A stretch of DNA of 64,000 nt from Locusta migratoria (GCA_026315105.1 CM048744.1:365263159-365327158), one strand, 5' to 3'; counted from the stretch's first letter, positions 1 to 10,863 are shown. A program made the numbers and translations. The notes: generated by a model not told the origin, from the letters alone.

Positions 1-1430
1 TCGTCACCACGAAATGAATCCATGCGTACCGTTGTTTCGAACAAGTTCCCTGTTAAACTGTGAGCTCGTTGTTACATATACAGCGATGCACTGAGAAAAG
101 GAAATTGTTGAAGTTAAACAATGGTATATTAAAATTAACGTTGCATAATGACGTAATTCAGATAATAATTTGCAGTTTTCTCAAAGGAAACACACTGACG
201 GTTCTGTAAGTTGTGCTACTATCTGTCTTGATTTTCCAACGGTTCGTCGCCTGTGTTTTCGAGGTTAAATTTTATATAATCTTATTTCTCCTATTTGCAA
301 AGATAAGAGCATCCTTGTCTAAAAACATTAACATGTAATCTGAGTCAAAGTTATTCGGTACGCTGATGATTTTCGATGTTGATGATCAGGTTCTAAAGAC
401 ATCAGAAATCTTAGCGACACAGACAGTTGTCTCGGGCATGTAGTATAAGTGAAAGTAATGTGTAGCTGCTAGTAACGAACATCGTCATTTTCCTGGAAAC
501 CTTTTTCTGCTGATAACTTCTTTCGTCTATATCGACCCAAAAGCTTTGTGGACAGTGTATCAGAAATGTAAACACCCTTTACAGCCATACCACGGAAAGA
601 CTGAAGCTGCATGTCGAATTACAAGAAACAAGAGTGAAGAGCTCGCTGTAAAAGTTTCTGTTTGCCACACGTTTATTGTATTACGAGAGGACGGTTAAGC
701 AACGGATTACAGTTATCTGTGGTACGTTGTAAAATATTTGTATACGTACCTATTGCGTACACATCGAAGAAACAATGACGAAAATAAAAGGCATGATTGA
801 GATTAGAGGCTGATACAATTTTTCCTGATTTTGAGTTTTGTAAGATTATGTTTCCGTATAACCTCATTATCACCACTAGGATGTCGGAAAGAGTTTTAAC
901 AAAACAGTCTCGACCCGCGCGCCTATAAACAGAAACAAGCACTCTTACGACTCACTGCAGGAAAATTACGTCAGGGGCACTGCAGTAGACTCTCTTGCTG
1001 CGAGTAGTCAATGAAGCCAAGAAAGCTGCTCGCGGAAAAGAGGCTTAACGTCGGAATCGCTCCGCTCCATTGCGATCCTTTGACGTCCGGTGTGACAGGT
1101 CCTCAACGGGTGCTTCACCCTTACAACTGCTACGCCGTTTATTCTAACACGTGTTGCAGAAGTGGTCGCAGCTGCAAGGGGAGGTATATTCAGACTGCAG
1201 ATCAGTGCTGGGAACCAGCTGCGACAGTTAGACTCACTCAAGCAGAGTGTATTAAACCTTCAGGCGCCCCCGCCATCTGAACCAACGTTAGCGCCAAATC
1301 CTCCTACTTGAACCTGGCCATCAAACTTCGTGTGACCTTGGAGACGTTTAGACGCGCGTTATCATGGGGCAGAATCATTCTTCCGTTTGCCCTTGATGGA
1401 CTTGCGTAGGCCACTGTCTCACACTACCGA
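1..1430. other. AT-rich stretch, nothing identified
   Basis: No repeat family, conserved motif or convincing ORF is recognised. The short ORFs present do not look like known proteins. Confidence 0.5.
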
Positions 1431-1439
1431 TTTGTCGGG

Positions 1440-1620
1440 ACTAATTTAACGGCAGTCCGATAAATTGGACGTGTGCAGTCGCTTCCTGACCAACTTTGGT
1501 TGTCGGGTGGTTGGTCGTGCCTGGCCATCCGACATCCGATCCCCCCACCACTCCACCCGACAAACTGTACGTGTGTAGAGCTACCCGACCAACCACAGTA
1601 CCCAAGTGCCGTAAATTTAC
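1440..1620. repeat. Short degenerate repeat with internal direct copies
   Basis: Two loosely similar segments lie in the same orientation (about 1,455-1,500 and 1,558-1,600). Each contains ACGTGTG followed by a CCGACCAAC-like block. It is probably an old MITE or SINE fragment, but no clear terminal repeats or TSDs are visible. Confidence 0.3.
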
Positions 1621-1964
1621 AAACATTTGAACTTATTTCAATGCGTGGTTAGCGTACCGGGAGGGTGCGAGAGCAGAATCTAGTACCATCTCAAACTGGT
1701 GCAGAACCACATAACGATGAATAACGCAAAAGTTCAACAGTCTATCAGCACGGTGTTTTGAGACACGTCCATCGTAGTGCTACAGGCAGGACAGGGATTG
1801 GAAAGACATTGTTACTTACTTCGAAAAACGACGAATTATCTCAGTCACGTCAACATGGTTGTGTATTTTCAAGTGATTCTTATAGAACCTGTTAAGTCCT
1901 ATACGAATTTGATGTAATATGTTCGGTCCTTCTTTGGTACCGAGTGAAATGGCAACACACTGGA

Positions 1965-2082
1965 CTATCATCCGGGAGGAGGGCGGTACGAATTCGCCTC
2001 CAACCATCCTGATTTCGGTCTTACGTGAACGAATGGTTTTCTTTTAGAGGGCACGGCCGATTTCCTTTCCCATCCGTAGCAG
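1965..2082 (+). repeat. SINE type C fragment
   Basis: The segment resembles the C family seen at 18.1 and 45.6 kb: a tRNA-like box B region, a CCATCC-like junction, then the AGGGCACGGCCGATTTCC body motif. The head is truncated and the 3' part passes into a type A2 tail. Confidence 0.6.
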
Positions 2083-2163
2083 CCGGTTCGTATTCCCCCT
2101 CAGGCATGGATGTTTGTGTCGTCTTTAGTATAAGGTAGTTCATAAGTAGTTTGTAAGTTTTAT
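2083..2163 (+). repeat. SINE type A2 fragment
   Basis: It starts near box B and continues through GGCATGGATGTTTGTGTCGTC to TAGTTCATAAGTAGTTTGTAAG. The 5' head and distal tail are missing; the tail stops where the T-rich 3' end of the neighbouring opposite-strand SINE begins. Confidence 0.7.
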
Positions 2164-2377
2164 TTTATTTTTATTTTTTTTTTTTTTTTTTTTAAGTAGA
2201 GCTTATGGGACTTAACTACGGGATCATTAGTCCCCAAACTTACAAACTACTTATGAACTAGCTTATACTAAGGACGGCACAAATATCCATGCCAGAGGGG
2301 GGATTCGAACCCCCGACCGTAGTGGCCGTGCAGACTGTGACTGACGCGCCGCAGAACGCTCGGCCACCGCGGCCGGC
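2164..2377 (-). repeat. SINE type A, reverse orientation
   Basis: Read on the minus strand it has the GCCGGCCGCGGTGGCCGAG head, box B GGTTCGAATCC and the shared tail. On the plus strand the tail side is preceded by a T run (2,167-2,194). The head's middle differs from the consensus, as in the A2 subfamily. Confidence 0.85.
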
Positions 2378-2678
2378 TTTAAAAATGGTGTTGCTTCCAC
2401 GGGCCTCCAACGTGTACAACAATTTTAGCAGCCATTTTAACAAGCAACTGGATTTATTACGGTTTAAAACCAAGGCTAATGGTTTCAAAATGGACGGTCT
2501 CGTCCGAAACTAGTCACAGAATTCAAAATTGTGCAACTGCGACGAGAAAATACTAAATAATTTTACACTAAGTTTTTACAGTTGCGGATCCCGAACCGTC
2601 CTTACGATGAATTTTCATAGTGATAACTGGTATTACGTGTCATTAAAATAACCGTTGGACATTCTATGTATTTGGTAC

Positions 2679-2752
2679 CGCGGCCGGCTTTGTAAGTTTA
2701 GGGACTGATGACCCCGAAGTTAAGTTGTTTAAGCTTAACAAACATTTGAACC
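2679..2752 (+). repeat. Internally deleted SINE type A
   Basis: CGCGGCCGGC, the first bases of the A head, is joined directly to TTTGTAAGTTTAGGGACTG of the tail. Roughly 120 bp, including box B, is absent, while both termini are kept. Confidence 0.65.
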
Positions 2753-2967
2753 ATTCGTAGCCAGAAAAAGAAACCGAGTGTGTACTCCTTCTCAAATGAT
2801 GCCGCTGTAAACTTGACGTTTTTCTTGGAATTGCTTTTCGAGTGGCTAGCCGTGTACCTTACGAAAAAAAAATGCAGGGTCCTAATTTCGGAATTTATCC
2901 AATTATCCGGTTATTTTATTCTCTGCATCAGGTCCGGTCCCGAGTCATCCGGATAGTTGGAGTGCTA

Positions 2968-3128
2968 CTAAGGCGCCCTGCCGCGGATTACGCGGCCGCT
3001 CACCGTCGAAGTTAGTAGTCCTCCCGAGATCAATGGCGTGTCTGTTGTTCTCAGCTTAAATTGGTTTAAATAGTATGTATGTCTAGGGACAGATGAACTG
3101 ACCAGTTTGGTCCCATAGGTTTCCACAG
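2968..3128 (+). repeat. Degenerate SINE type E
   Basis: A decayed head (CCGCGGATTACGCGGCCG) is followed by AGTCCTCCC, TTGTTCTCAG and the shared tail block near GTCTAGGGACAGATGA. It is an old copy without visible TSD. Confidence 0.55.
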
Positions 3129-3179
3129 ATGCGAGCATATTCGGAGTGGTAATGTGGTGTGAGCTTTAAATGGCGACGT

Positions 3180-3460
3180 GCGTGCCTCCCCCTTGAACGC
3201 TCGCAGACTCGCCTATCGGCGCCTGTCAGTTGGGCAGTGCGGCGCGCGCGCGCAGCGGGTTGTCGCGGCTGCCCGAGCGTCGGAGACGGCTGAGGGTCTG
3301 CTGCTGCGGCTGAGGGCCTGGAGCGGCAGATAACGCGATTACAGGCTGCCGCCGGCCCTTAATGAGGGCCACGAGCTTCAAAGTGGCGCCGACGCGTGCG
3401 CCGCGCTTAATTGAAGCCCGGCCCCCGTATTACGCTCACGCCTCCCACTTCCATTACCTC
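3180..3460. promoter_or_regulatory. GC/CpG-rich islet 1
   Basis: A strongly GC- and CpG-rich block (GCGCGCGCGCAGCG and similar) with two TTAAT cores, CCCTTAATGAGGG and CGCTTAATTGAAG. It resembles none of the repeats here. A regulatory island or non-coding first exon is possible; function is inferred only from composition. Confidence 0.35.
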
Positions 3461-3781
3461 CGGTGATGCGACACATATTGCCTAACAGGTGGCAACCTCA
3501 TCCACGTGTTGCATTCACCAATGCTCGTGCAATCACCAAAAGTACGAACTTATCCAAACTCGCTCCCGGAAATGATCCAATGCTATACTTGCTGAAGACT
3601 GCCTGAATATTCGGTTAATCATTTAATGTCTACAAAGTTCTCTGCAATTTTAAGTGGCTGGAGGAGAGTTCACCGAACCGCTTTCAGACTGTTTCTCGAA
3701 CAGCGTGCGGGAGAAATAAAATGCTGTAGCTTTAAGTATCACACCTGATTTATTTATTTATTTATGGCCCGGTATCCCTAT

Positions 3782-4340
3782 GTAAGTGGATGCAAAATAT
3801 TTTCACACTCAAGGGACAAAGTTGGCGAAAGAAAATTCGCAAATAGATCTCGCCGCAACGAATAACTTGTGTACCATTTCCTTAACAGATTCTCCCCTCC
3901 ATCTCAACAATGTAAAACGAGCTGCCATTCTCTGGACTTTCCTATGTCCTCCGGCAGTCCCACCCGGTGAGCACCCCACAATGTACAGCAATACTCCAAA
4001 ACACGACGGACAAGTGCAGTGTAGTCAGTCTCCGTTGCATGATGCAGGCGTTCTGCCAACGAAACACAGCGTTAGGTATGCCTTCCCCACGATATTTTCT
4101 GTATATTCTTTCCAATTTAAGTTGTTCATACTTGTAACTCCTACGTATTTATTTGAATACACGGCTCTTACTTTAGACTGTTTTTGTCATGTAAATAAAG
4201 TTAAAAGGATTCCTTTTACTGCGCATATGGACGACCTCACGTTTTTAGTTATTCGGGGTCAATTGCCAGTTTTGGCACCATACTTATATCTTGTCTACAT
4301 TGTTTTGCAGTCGGTCCTGATTGTCTCACTAGCATGACAA
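3782..4340 (-). mobile_element. LINE fragment, GVPQG/FADD type
   Basis: On the minus strand it aligns by eye with the LINE at 50.5-51.5 kb, covering the region after the palm domain (the TKYLGV, LVRPLLEYC and RRAARF homologous parts) and some 3' UTR. It has many frame disruptions, is truncated at both ends and is non-functional. Confidence 0.75.
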
Positions 4341-4366
4341 TGCTGTTTATGTTGTCCCCTGAATCG

Positions 4367-4534
4367 GTTAAGGACGAGGTACACCAAGAACTGTATAACA
4401 CTTAACTGGCGAATGCCAAAAATCATTTATGTTTTACTCGACGTTTTGCAGTTAAGGACGAGGTACACCAAGAACTGTATAACACTTAACTGGCGAATGC
4501 CAAAAATCATTTATGTTTTACTCGACGTTTTGCA
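4367..4534. repeat. Perfect 84-bp tandem duplication
   Basis: Two adjacent 84-bp units (4,367-4,450 and 4,451-4,534) appear identical at every base, beginning GTTAAGGACGAGG and ending CGACGTTTTGCA. Identity against an otherwise decayed background implies a recent duplication. It lies just beyond the LINE fragment. Confidence 0.95.
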
Positions 4535-4593
4535 GTCACTTACTGCGATCTGTTTTCATACTGACTGGAAATCACTAATCCAAAGGGGAAATA

Positions 4594-4752
4594 AATTTCA
4601 AATGTTTGTTAACCTATTGGAGCAAACTGAAATGGTCATCAGTTCCTGGACTTACAAACAATTTAAAGTAACATTCACTAAGGACAACATACACCCGCAA
4701 GCCCGAGGGAGGTCTCGAACCTCCGACGAGAATAGCCGCCCAGTCCATAGAA
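4594..4752 (-). repeat. SINE type E, reverse
   Basis: On the minus strand there is box B GGTTCGAGACC, then the TGTTGTCCTTAG junction and the shared tail ending ACAAACATTTGAAA. The head is truncated near the (TA)n tract. Confidence 0.75.
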
Positions 4753-4757
4753 TAAAG

Positions 4758-4760
<3 letters not shown>

Positions 4761-4820
<60 letters not shown>
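4761..4820. repeat. (TA)n microsatellite
   Basis: About 30 uninterrupted TA units between a SINE E head and the start of a foldback element. ORFs of alternating Tyr-Ile across it are artefacts. Confidence 0.97.
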
Positions 4821-4822
<2 letters not shown>

Positions 4823-5115
4823 TACATTTGAAAATTACGAGGTAATGATTGTGGCATGACCACCACATATGGTGTCAAAATTTTGTAAATAAATTTCAAA
4901 CTCATACCGACAATTAAGTCAAATTACTAATATAACTTTCTAAATAAATTTCAGTCAAACTCATACAGACAATTAAGTCAAATTACTAATATCTATATAC
5001 AGTAATTTGACTTAATTGTCGGTATGAGTTTGACTGAAATTTATTTACAAAATTTTGACACCGTATATGTGGTGGTTATACCACAATCATTACCTAGTAA
5101 TTTTCAAATGTACCT
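4820..5115. mobile_element. Foldback (MITE-like) element
   Basis: Long inverted arms: the left begins GGTACATTTGAAAATTAC and the right ends with its reverse complement, and the arms match over about 120 bp with few differences. The left arm contains a repeated segment (ACAATTAAGTCAAATTAC at about 4,911 and 4,970), giving two direct copies and one inverted. TA flanks both ends, consistent with TA-target transposons. No coding capacity. Confidence 0.85.
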
Positions 5116-5500
5116 ATGGAATATTGTACAAATAATGCTAAGCGTAATCCTGATATATTTTGAATCACAGTTGACCACGAAGGACAGATATGTGAAGAAA
5201 TTCGCACTAACCCCACTTACTGCTAAATCCAAGATTTATAATGTGTATAATTTTATTTCTGCAGTCTGTTCAAACCTCTGATGATGCTATTAGTCAGAAC
5301 TTTTAAAAATAAAAATCTATATCTGTTATGTAAATATGTTTCTGTATTAGACTGCAGCATTGTGTCTAAATTTCAAAGCAGTCGATCAATAACTTTCTGA
5401 GACCAACGGTTTTGCCTAAACAAACAATTACTGCACCTGATACGGCCGGAAGCTCGAGAGGATTTTATCAGCATTTACATTTTTATCAATACGGCTTTCC
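5116..5500. other. AT-rich stretch, nothing identified
   Basis: Unremarkable AT-rich DNA between the foldback element and the next GC islet. Confidence 0.5.
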
Positions 5501-5760
5501 GTGTCGATGGCAGCCTTCCGTGGCACGGGCGCGCGCTGAGTCCGCTGCGGAGTTGTCGGCGCCCGCGACGAGACGAGAGGAGACGAGACGGTCCTCTGGG
5601 CGCGGCGCGGCGCGTCGTGCTCGGGCGGTCCGGCACGCAGTTATTGATCTGTCGGCTCCGTATCGCCGCCTCCCGCGGCTCCGTAGTTATGGAAACCGGC
5701 CGAGCCCCCGCCGCCGGCTTTGTCTCCAGAACAGCCACTTCGCCGAGTAACAACGCCTTT
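5500..5760. promoter_or_regulatory. GC/CpG-rich islet 2
   Basis: Dense CpG (GCGCGGCGCGGCGCG) with an embedded TTATTGAT motif. Purine-rich GACGAGACGAGAGG repeats occur within it. No splice-bounded ORF is convincing. Confidence 0.35.
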
Positions 5761-6284
5761 TGTCCCTGGCCGACGAGATTTCCGGTGTTGGCCCCACCCT
5801 CCCCCCTCTGTCGCTCTTGACATCTGTCACCCTTCCGGCCTCGCCTCGACTAATCGCGTACAGGCATTCGTACTCGCCGACAGTTCCTCTCCGACACCGT
5901 AAGGGTACAATGGACGAGCACTCGATGAACTTCACAGCTGCAGCGTATCCTTGAAAGTGTTGTAGAGGAAAGCGGGAAACTTTAGGGGTGATTGATGTCG
6001 CCCTCTTCGCCCACAGGGCCTGGAAATGCCACGGTATTCCGCTGTGTACGATGCTGCGAGAAGCGAAGGCCTCACGTATAAACAGCATTAACCCTCCCTC
6101 TCCGCCCTCGACCACCCCCTGGCAGTTCACAAATGTCAGCTGAAAGCTGATCCCTTTCTGACTTGTTGGGGGAGTAATGGCATCAGCTTCACTGCAAAAT
6201 GTCAAGTACAGCCCGTAAAAAACACTAAGAGCTGCTTCAGAGTCGTGACATATTAATTCAGAATTACCCAACATCCTTCAAAAC

Positions 6285-6900
6285 GTGTCGAACCAAAAAC
6301 AAAACTATTTACTTTCAGAAATAAAGCATCCACTTTTTCATGTGTTTGTTATTTACACCAAAGCGGTTTCGGGCTTTCGACAAGCCTCATTTAGCGTAAA
6401 GTTGACTGTAATTTGTGTGATGAAACAAGTTTACTCTTCTGCTTATTGTGACTTCTTTTTTCATGCACTTACAAATAAGGCACAAACACATTTACTTCGT
6501 ACATTGTGCAAAAACAGAGCTTTATCTACTGTATTGTGGACTGACGTACTTGTTACATCATAAAACAGAGATAAATAATCAAACGTCAGTACTTATGTAT
6601 TTTAAGACGCATGATGAAAGGTCTCAGAAAATAAGGGAAACAAGAGTTCCAAACAAAATACTATTACTGGTGTTTAACTGAAATCACCTTTACCGAAAAC
6701 ACACTTCTGACATCCACTGCAAAGCTGTTGGGAAGTGTCCGAAAACGCTTCTTGGGTACTCGTTCGAAGCACCATCATCATGCGTTGTTGCATATCCACA
6801 ACATCTCTGAATATTTGAGAACACTAGTGATCACAGCGCCTTAAAGTCTTTGCATATCGATCTCAAACACAGCCATCGCTGGCAACACGAGGACCCGTCA
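6285..6900. other. AT-rich stretch with one GGTTTCGG module
   Basis: Contains GCGGTTTCGGGC near 6,364, the module found in many foldback elements in this window. Nothing else is recognised. Confidence 0.35.
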
Positions 6901-6909
6901 AACTCGTGG

Positions 6910-7096
6910 GAGCCGCGTAGTACAAGGCGTAATGGTACGGGCTGGGCGACCGTCCCCGTCGGACTTTTGAGTCTTCCCTCGGGAATAGGTGTGTGTTGTT
7001 CTTAGTGTAATTTAGTTTAAGATATTTGTTGAAAGTCTAGGGACTCATTACCATAGTAGTTGGGTCCAATAGGTTGACAACCATTTGAACGTTTTC
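6910..7096 (+). repeat. Degenerate SINE type E
   Basis: Decayed head, then TCTTCCCTCGGGAATAGG, GTGTGTTGTTCTTAG and the shared tail ending ACCATTTGAAC. Old copy, no TSD seen. Confidence 0.6.
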
Positions 7097-7099
7097 AAC

Positions 7100-8250
7100 T
7101 CGTTGGATGTGTTCTGGGATCGCGCGTGTTCATCCCAACGCCACTTCTTCTCTCCTTGCGCCTTTGAGCCACACACATGTTACTCGCGGTTTCAACACCG
7201 ACTGCTTCTGCAAACATTCCCTTTATCTACGACTAGCAAACCCGGAAATGCTTCGCAGTTGCTAAAAATATACGGAATATGTGATAGGCCCTATCTATAC
7301 GAACACAGTCGTTACGTAACAGGCGTTTTCTGTCTTCAGACTTTTCTGTTTGCCTTTGACATTATACCTGTTTGTAGCAGGACGCTACTTTTCACAGGCA
7401 ACTGATTATTATTAAAGTGTGAATGATACGACTGCGCAATCGTCATGCTATGAAACAATAAAAGCATCTTGACCTGTTCGGTAAAGTTTGTAAGTGACAG
7501 AATATGTAGCTATTATAATGAGTATTGCTCTATTTCGCGCACTTTTTGTTCACCACACTTGCCCAGTACAACGCACCTTAATGAATTATACAGCTTAACC
7601 TTCCTCATTAATCACACCGTCCATTGGCGAAAACCTTAAGAAACCTGTTCAGTAGTTTTTGAGTTTATTGAGAACAGACAGATGCGGAAGGACTTTGTTT
7701 TATAAAGGTATTCATTTCATATTTTCTCGTTCGAAAATTTCAATAAACATATAATAGAAAAACACAACATATCTCACTTACAAAGAGAAAAAATCTGTAA
7801 ACATTTCGCATCTAGGGCTTCTAACAACTATCAAAATAGTTGGAAATTCATATATTTCAACACTGTGCGCAGGCAATCCTAGGCCTTACTCTTATGGGAA
7901 TCAGTTTGAAAAATCCGCGAGACTGAGTAATAGTGGGGAGGATAAAGTTAAGAATTTGTATCTGACAAAATGCGTACTTGAGTTCATTGACAGTTAATGT
8001 ATACATTCCGTGAATATTTCAAAACTGAAAGCTTACAGTTGGCCCCCGTATGCCATATTGTCAATTCCACTTTGACTTTAGAAAAATGTAAATTGTTATT
8101 GATTATCATAATTGAGACGTAAATAAGATTCAGTATTCACTACATTGACATTTTTAGTCATTGTAATCGAATATTAGGAACAGCGGTGTATTTTCAATAA
8201 GCGGTTTCTAATATTTACAAGTTGTCCAATACCAACCATAGAAAACGTTT
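7100..8250. other. AT-rich stretch, nothing identified
   Basis: Near 7,630-7,690 there is a TCAGTAGTTTTTGAG...ACAGACAGATG string of a type common in dispersed arthropod repeats, too weak to classify. Confidence 0.4.
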
Positions 8251-8251
8251 G

Positions 8252-8655
8252 CCACGGTGGAGTAGCCGAGCGGTCTAAAGCGTCTCGCTGCGGAGCGAGC
8301 GGTTGCTCGCCGTGAAGGTTCGAGTCCTCCCTGGGACATGGGTGTGTGTGTTTGTTCAAATTCAAATGTTCAAATGTTTGTAGAACTTATGGGACTTAAC
8401 TACGGGGTTATCAGTCCCTAAACTTACAAACTACTTATGAACTAGCTAAGACTAAGGACGGCACAAATATCCATGCCCGAGGGGGGATTCGAACCCCCGA
8501 CCGTAGTGGCCGTGCAGACCGTGATTGGAGCGCCTCAGTCCCCTCGGCCACCGCGGCCGTCATGTGTCCTTAGGTTAGTTTACCTAGGTTTAAGTAGTTT
8601 GTAAGCTACGGACTGTTGACCACGAAGTTTGGTCCGATTGATTTACAGACAGACA
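8252..8655 (+). repeat. SINE type B split by a type A SINE
   Basis: The head (box A TAGCCGAGCGG, box B GGTTCGAGTCC, CATGGGTGTGTGTG) occupies 8,252-8,352. The tail resumes at about 8,561 (GTGTCCTTAGGTTAG) and runs to ATTTACAGACA. The interruption at the TG-rich joint is a reverse SINE A. Confidence 0.9.
8353..8559 (-). repeat. SINE type A nested in SINE B
   Basis: Complete reverse copy: tail from TTCAAATGTTTGTAGAAC to head CCACCGCGGCCG on the plus strand. It inserted in the TG-rich junction of the surrounding SINE B, so it is younger than that copy. Confidence 0.92.
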
Positions 8656-8890
8656 GAAAACGTTTATAAAATTAATAAGCAACATGCTAAAACGACCTTT
8701 TTACCATTGCCAGAAGATGGTGGACGTGAACCAAGAACTAGAAACATAATCAGATAAAACTTATACGACAGTTGACGATGTGTATAAAAGTAAAACTATC
8801 CGAAGATTGGTTTGAGCACCACAGTGCTTTACTATTCACGGTTCTGTTTGGAGGGGGTAAGCCGTTGCCTTTGTTGTAGGGGAAACTACT

Positions 8891-9053
8891 TCATATGTTT
8901 GTAAAGTTATGGAACCTAACTGCAGTGGTCATCGGTCCCTAAACTTACAAAATCTTTAAATTAACTTATCCTCAGAACAACATACATACTCGTGCCTATG
9001 CCCATGCGCACCGCACCAAGGCGCCTTAGGGAGCACGGCTATTACACCGCGGC
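8891..9053 (-). repeat. SINE type E, reverse, degenerate
   Basis: Tail (ATGTTTGTAAAG...CGGTCCCTAAACTTAC), then the ACAACATAC junction, then a decayed head ending ACACCGCGGC. The box B region is largely lost. Confidence 0.65.
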
Positions 9054-9127
9054 ACCTACAGTTTAACGTGGATTCCGAACCCCGGCCAAATCGACATTCT
9101 TCACGTCAACAACATTGCCAGACGTGA

Positions 9128-9235
9128 AAGAAAAGTGACAGATAAAATCTCTTCGATTGAGTGGGGATCGAACCACCGACATTTGGATCGAGAGTCTGGA
9201 ACTCTACCACAGTGCGCCCGAGCCACACGCCTTTC
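9128..9235 (-). repeat. tRNA-like SINE head, separate family
   Basis: On the minus strand: box A-like GTGGTAGAG and box B GGTTCGATCC with a T-arm-like stem. This is not the class II head of A, B or E. No CCA or intact acceptor stem is apparent, so a SINE or pseudo-tRNA is more likely than a functional tRNA gene. Confidence 0.45.
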
Positions 9236-9279
9236 GTTAAATACTGATATACTTTTGTTTTGACAGCGTTGACGTATAG

Positions 9280-9760
9280 AGGCTGGGGAGGACGCGGCGT
9301 CACTGGCAACACAGGATGAGCTCCATGAATGGACGGCGTACGCGTCGTGTGCGGGGGGTAACAGGAGGCGGTGAATGATAGGCGGCGGTATGCAGATGAG
9401 GCTTTGTGAGCGCCTTAGCGGGGGCCCCGCCCTAGAGCCGCGGAGTGACCGCGCCGAGACGGCGTGACGTATGCTAATGCCGGGGCACTCAGTGCCGCCG
9501 CGGCCCGGCCTATTGAAACAGATTGCGGACGCCACGAGGGCTGCAAGGCCGCGCCGCAACGAGTGCGGGAGCCACCTGCTGGAAACAATGAGGCTGCGGC
9601 CACGGGCTGCTGCTTTCGTTGCCGGGCCGGTTCCACAGGCGCCGGCCGACAGTGCAAGTCTCACGCAACGCGAGGCGGAGGCGAACGCGAAGGCGGCCTG
9701 CCTTTAGCGACGCTCGCGGGGGAAAGTGCTTTCGCTCTCGCAACAGCCGACCTCTGCTAG
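9280..9760. promoter_or_regulatory. GC/CpG-rich islet 3
   Basis: About 480 bp of CpG-rich sequence with an ATGCTAAT octamer-like string, a CACCTG E-box and an AACAATG SOX-like core. It resembles no repeat here. Plausibly a regulatory island; coding potential unconvincing. Confidence 0.35.
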
Positions 9761-10010
9761 TTTGCTTCCTCCTACTGGCACGTTTTTGACTGACTGCTTA
9801 CAGGTCCTCCTCGACGGTACTCATCAGAAGCGGAAGTTCTATCAGACACTAATCGGTGCACATACTAGAAATAAATCGGTTATTACATCGATACCTTGGG
9901 CGACAATCTTTTGGTTACAAATGTAACACTTTGACTGCCAATCACGTCAATTGTCGGAATTCGGAAATTTCTGTAGAATGCCAATCACGTCATTTGATCT
10001 TAGTTTTCGT

Positions 10011-10339
10011 TCAAAATGTTCAAATGTTTATAGAACTTATGGGAGTTAACTACGGGGTCATCAGTCCCTAAAGTTACAAACTACTTCCCCGGGTATACAT
10101 TAGTAACTGTGCAAATTTTTAGCGCTTTATGTCTTGTGGTTCAAATGTTCAAATGTTTGTATAGTTAATGGGACTTTACTACGGGGTCATCAGTCCCTAA
10201 ACTTACAAGCTACTTATGAACTAGCTAACACTAAGGACGGCACAAATATCCATGCCCGAGGGGGGAGTCGAACCCCCGACCATAGTGGTCATGCAGACCG
10301 TGACTGGCACGCCGCAGTCCCCTCGGCCACCGCGGCTTG
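10011..10339 (-). repeat. Composite SINE A with extra 3' flank and second tail
   Basis: On the minus strand: a full SINE A (head to tail, 10,338 down to about 10,138), about 50 bp of non-SINE DNA, then a second partial SINE A tail (10,088-10,012). The whole unit is flanked by one perfect 12-bp TSD, CTTAGTTTTCGT (9,999-10,010 and 10,340-10,351), so it appears to have been inserted as a single transcript. Confidence 0.88.
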
Positions 10340-10537
10340 CTTAGTTTTCGTGCTTTAAGACACAAAAATCAGTTTTATTAACTGGCTACATCTATCTTAA
10401 ATGCCTTACTTGGGTAAATAAAGTGTCTAAATTAACCTATAGACCTTGTAAATTTAGTTTCTAAATCGGCTGGTCGCATTCATTGTATGAAACGGGCGAG
10501 GTAGGAAGTCGTATCCGCTCACTCAGTACATAAATGA

Positions 10538-10863
10538 ACGGACGTAGCTTCGCTCTCGTACGCTGGACGAAATTTGCATGAATTTGAGAAAGATTTTATT
10601 AATAATGACCGTGAGAACGACGAAATCGACAATTCAGATGATACAGTCTTTGTGATAGAAGAATTGCGTCACATTTCTAGTGAGTATTTCAAGTTCGATC
10701 ATTCTCGAACCGGTCGTTTTGTTTGTCGTTTTCTCAATTTTCTGAACAGTAATTTTTTTCTTTGTTTTTAGGTTCAGAAAATGAGGGTAGTAGTGATTCC
10801 AAGATGAACGTTCAACCGCAAAATATTGCCCGTCACAGTAATGAGAGACAGAGGAGCGGCTAG
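10538..10863 (+). pseudogene. Possible two-exon coding remnant with a 92-nt intron
   Basis: A frame open from 10,538 encodes an acidic stretch (EIDNSDDTVFVIEELRHIS) up to a good donor, A|GTGAGT at 10,680. A T-rich tract and TTTTTAG acceptor end at 10,771. Splicing keeps the frame into SSENEGSSDSKMNVQPQNIA and a stop at 10,861. No in-frame ATG is visible, so the 5' end is missing or upstream. The acidic, serine-rich composition recalls N-termini of some transposases (e.g. piggyBac type), but I do not recognise it firmly. No downstream catalytic domain is seen. Confidence 0.3.

Noticed and set aside
2289..2513. ORFs reading PEGGFEPPTVVAVQTVT and similar, recurring many times in the window
   Set aside because: They are translations of SINE A/A2 heads (box B region) and not proteins.
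4678..4905. ORFs with long alternating Tyr-Ile stretches
   Set aside because: Produced by the (TA)n tract.
8252..8340. Functional tRNA-Leu/Ser genes at SINE heads
   Set aside because: Boxes A and B are present, but each is followed by the same SINE tail, has poor acceptor-stem pairing, and most are flanked by TSDs.
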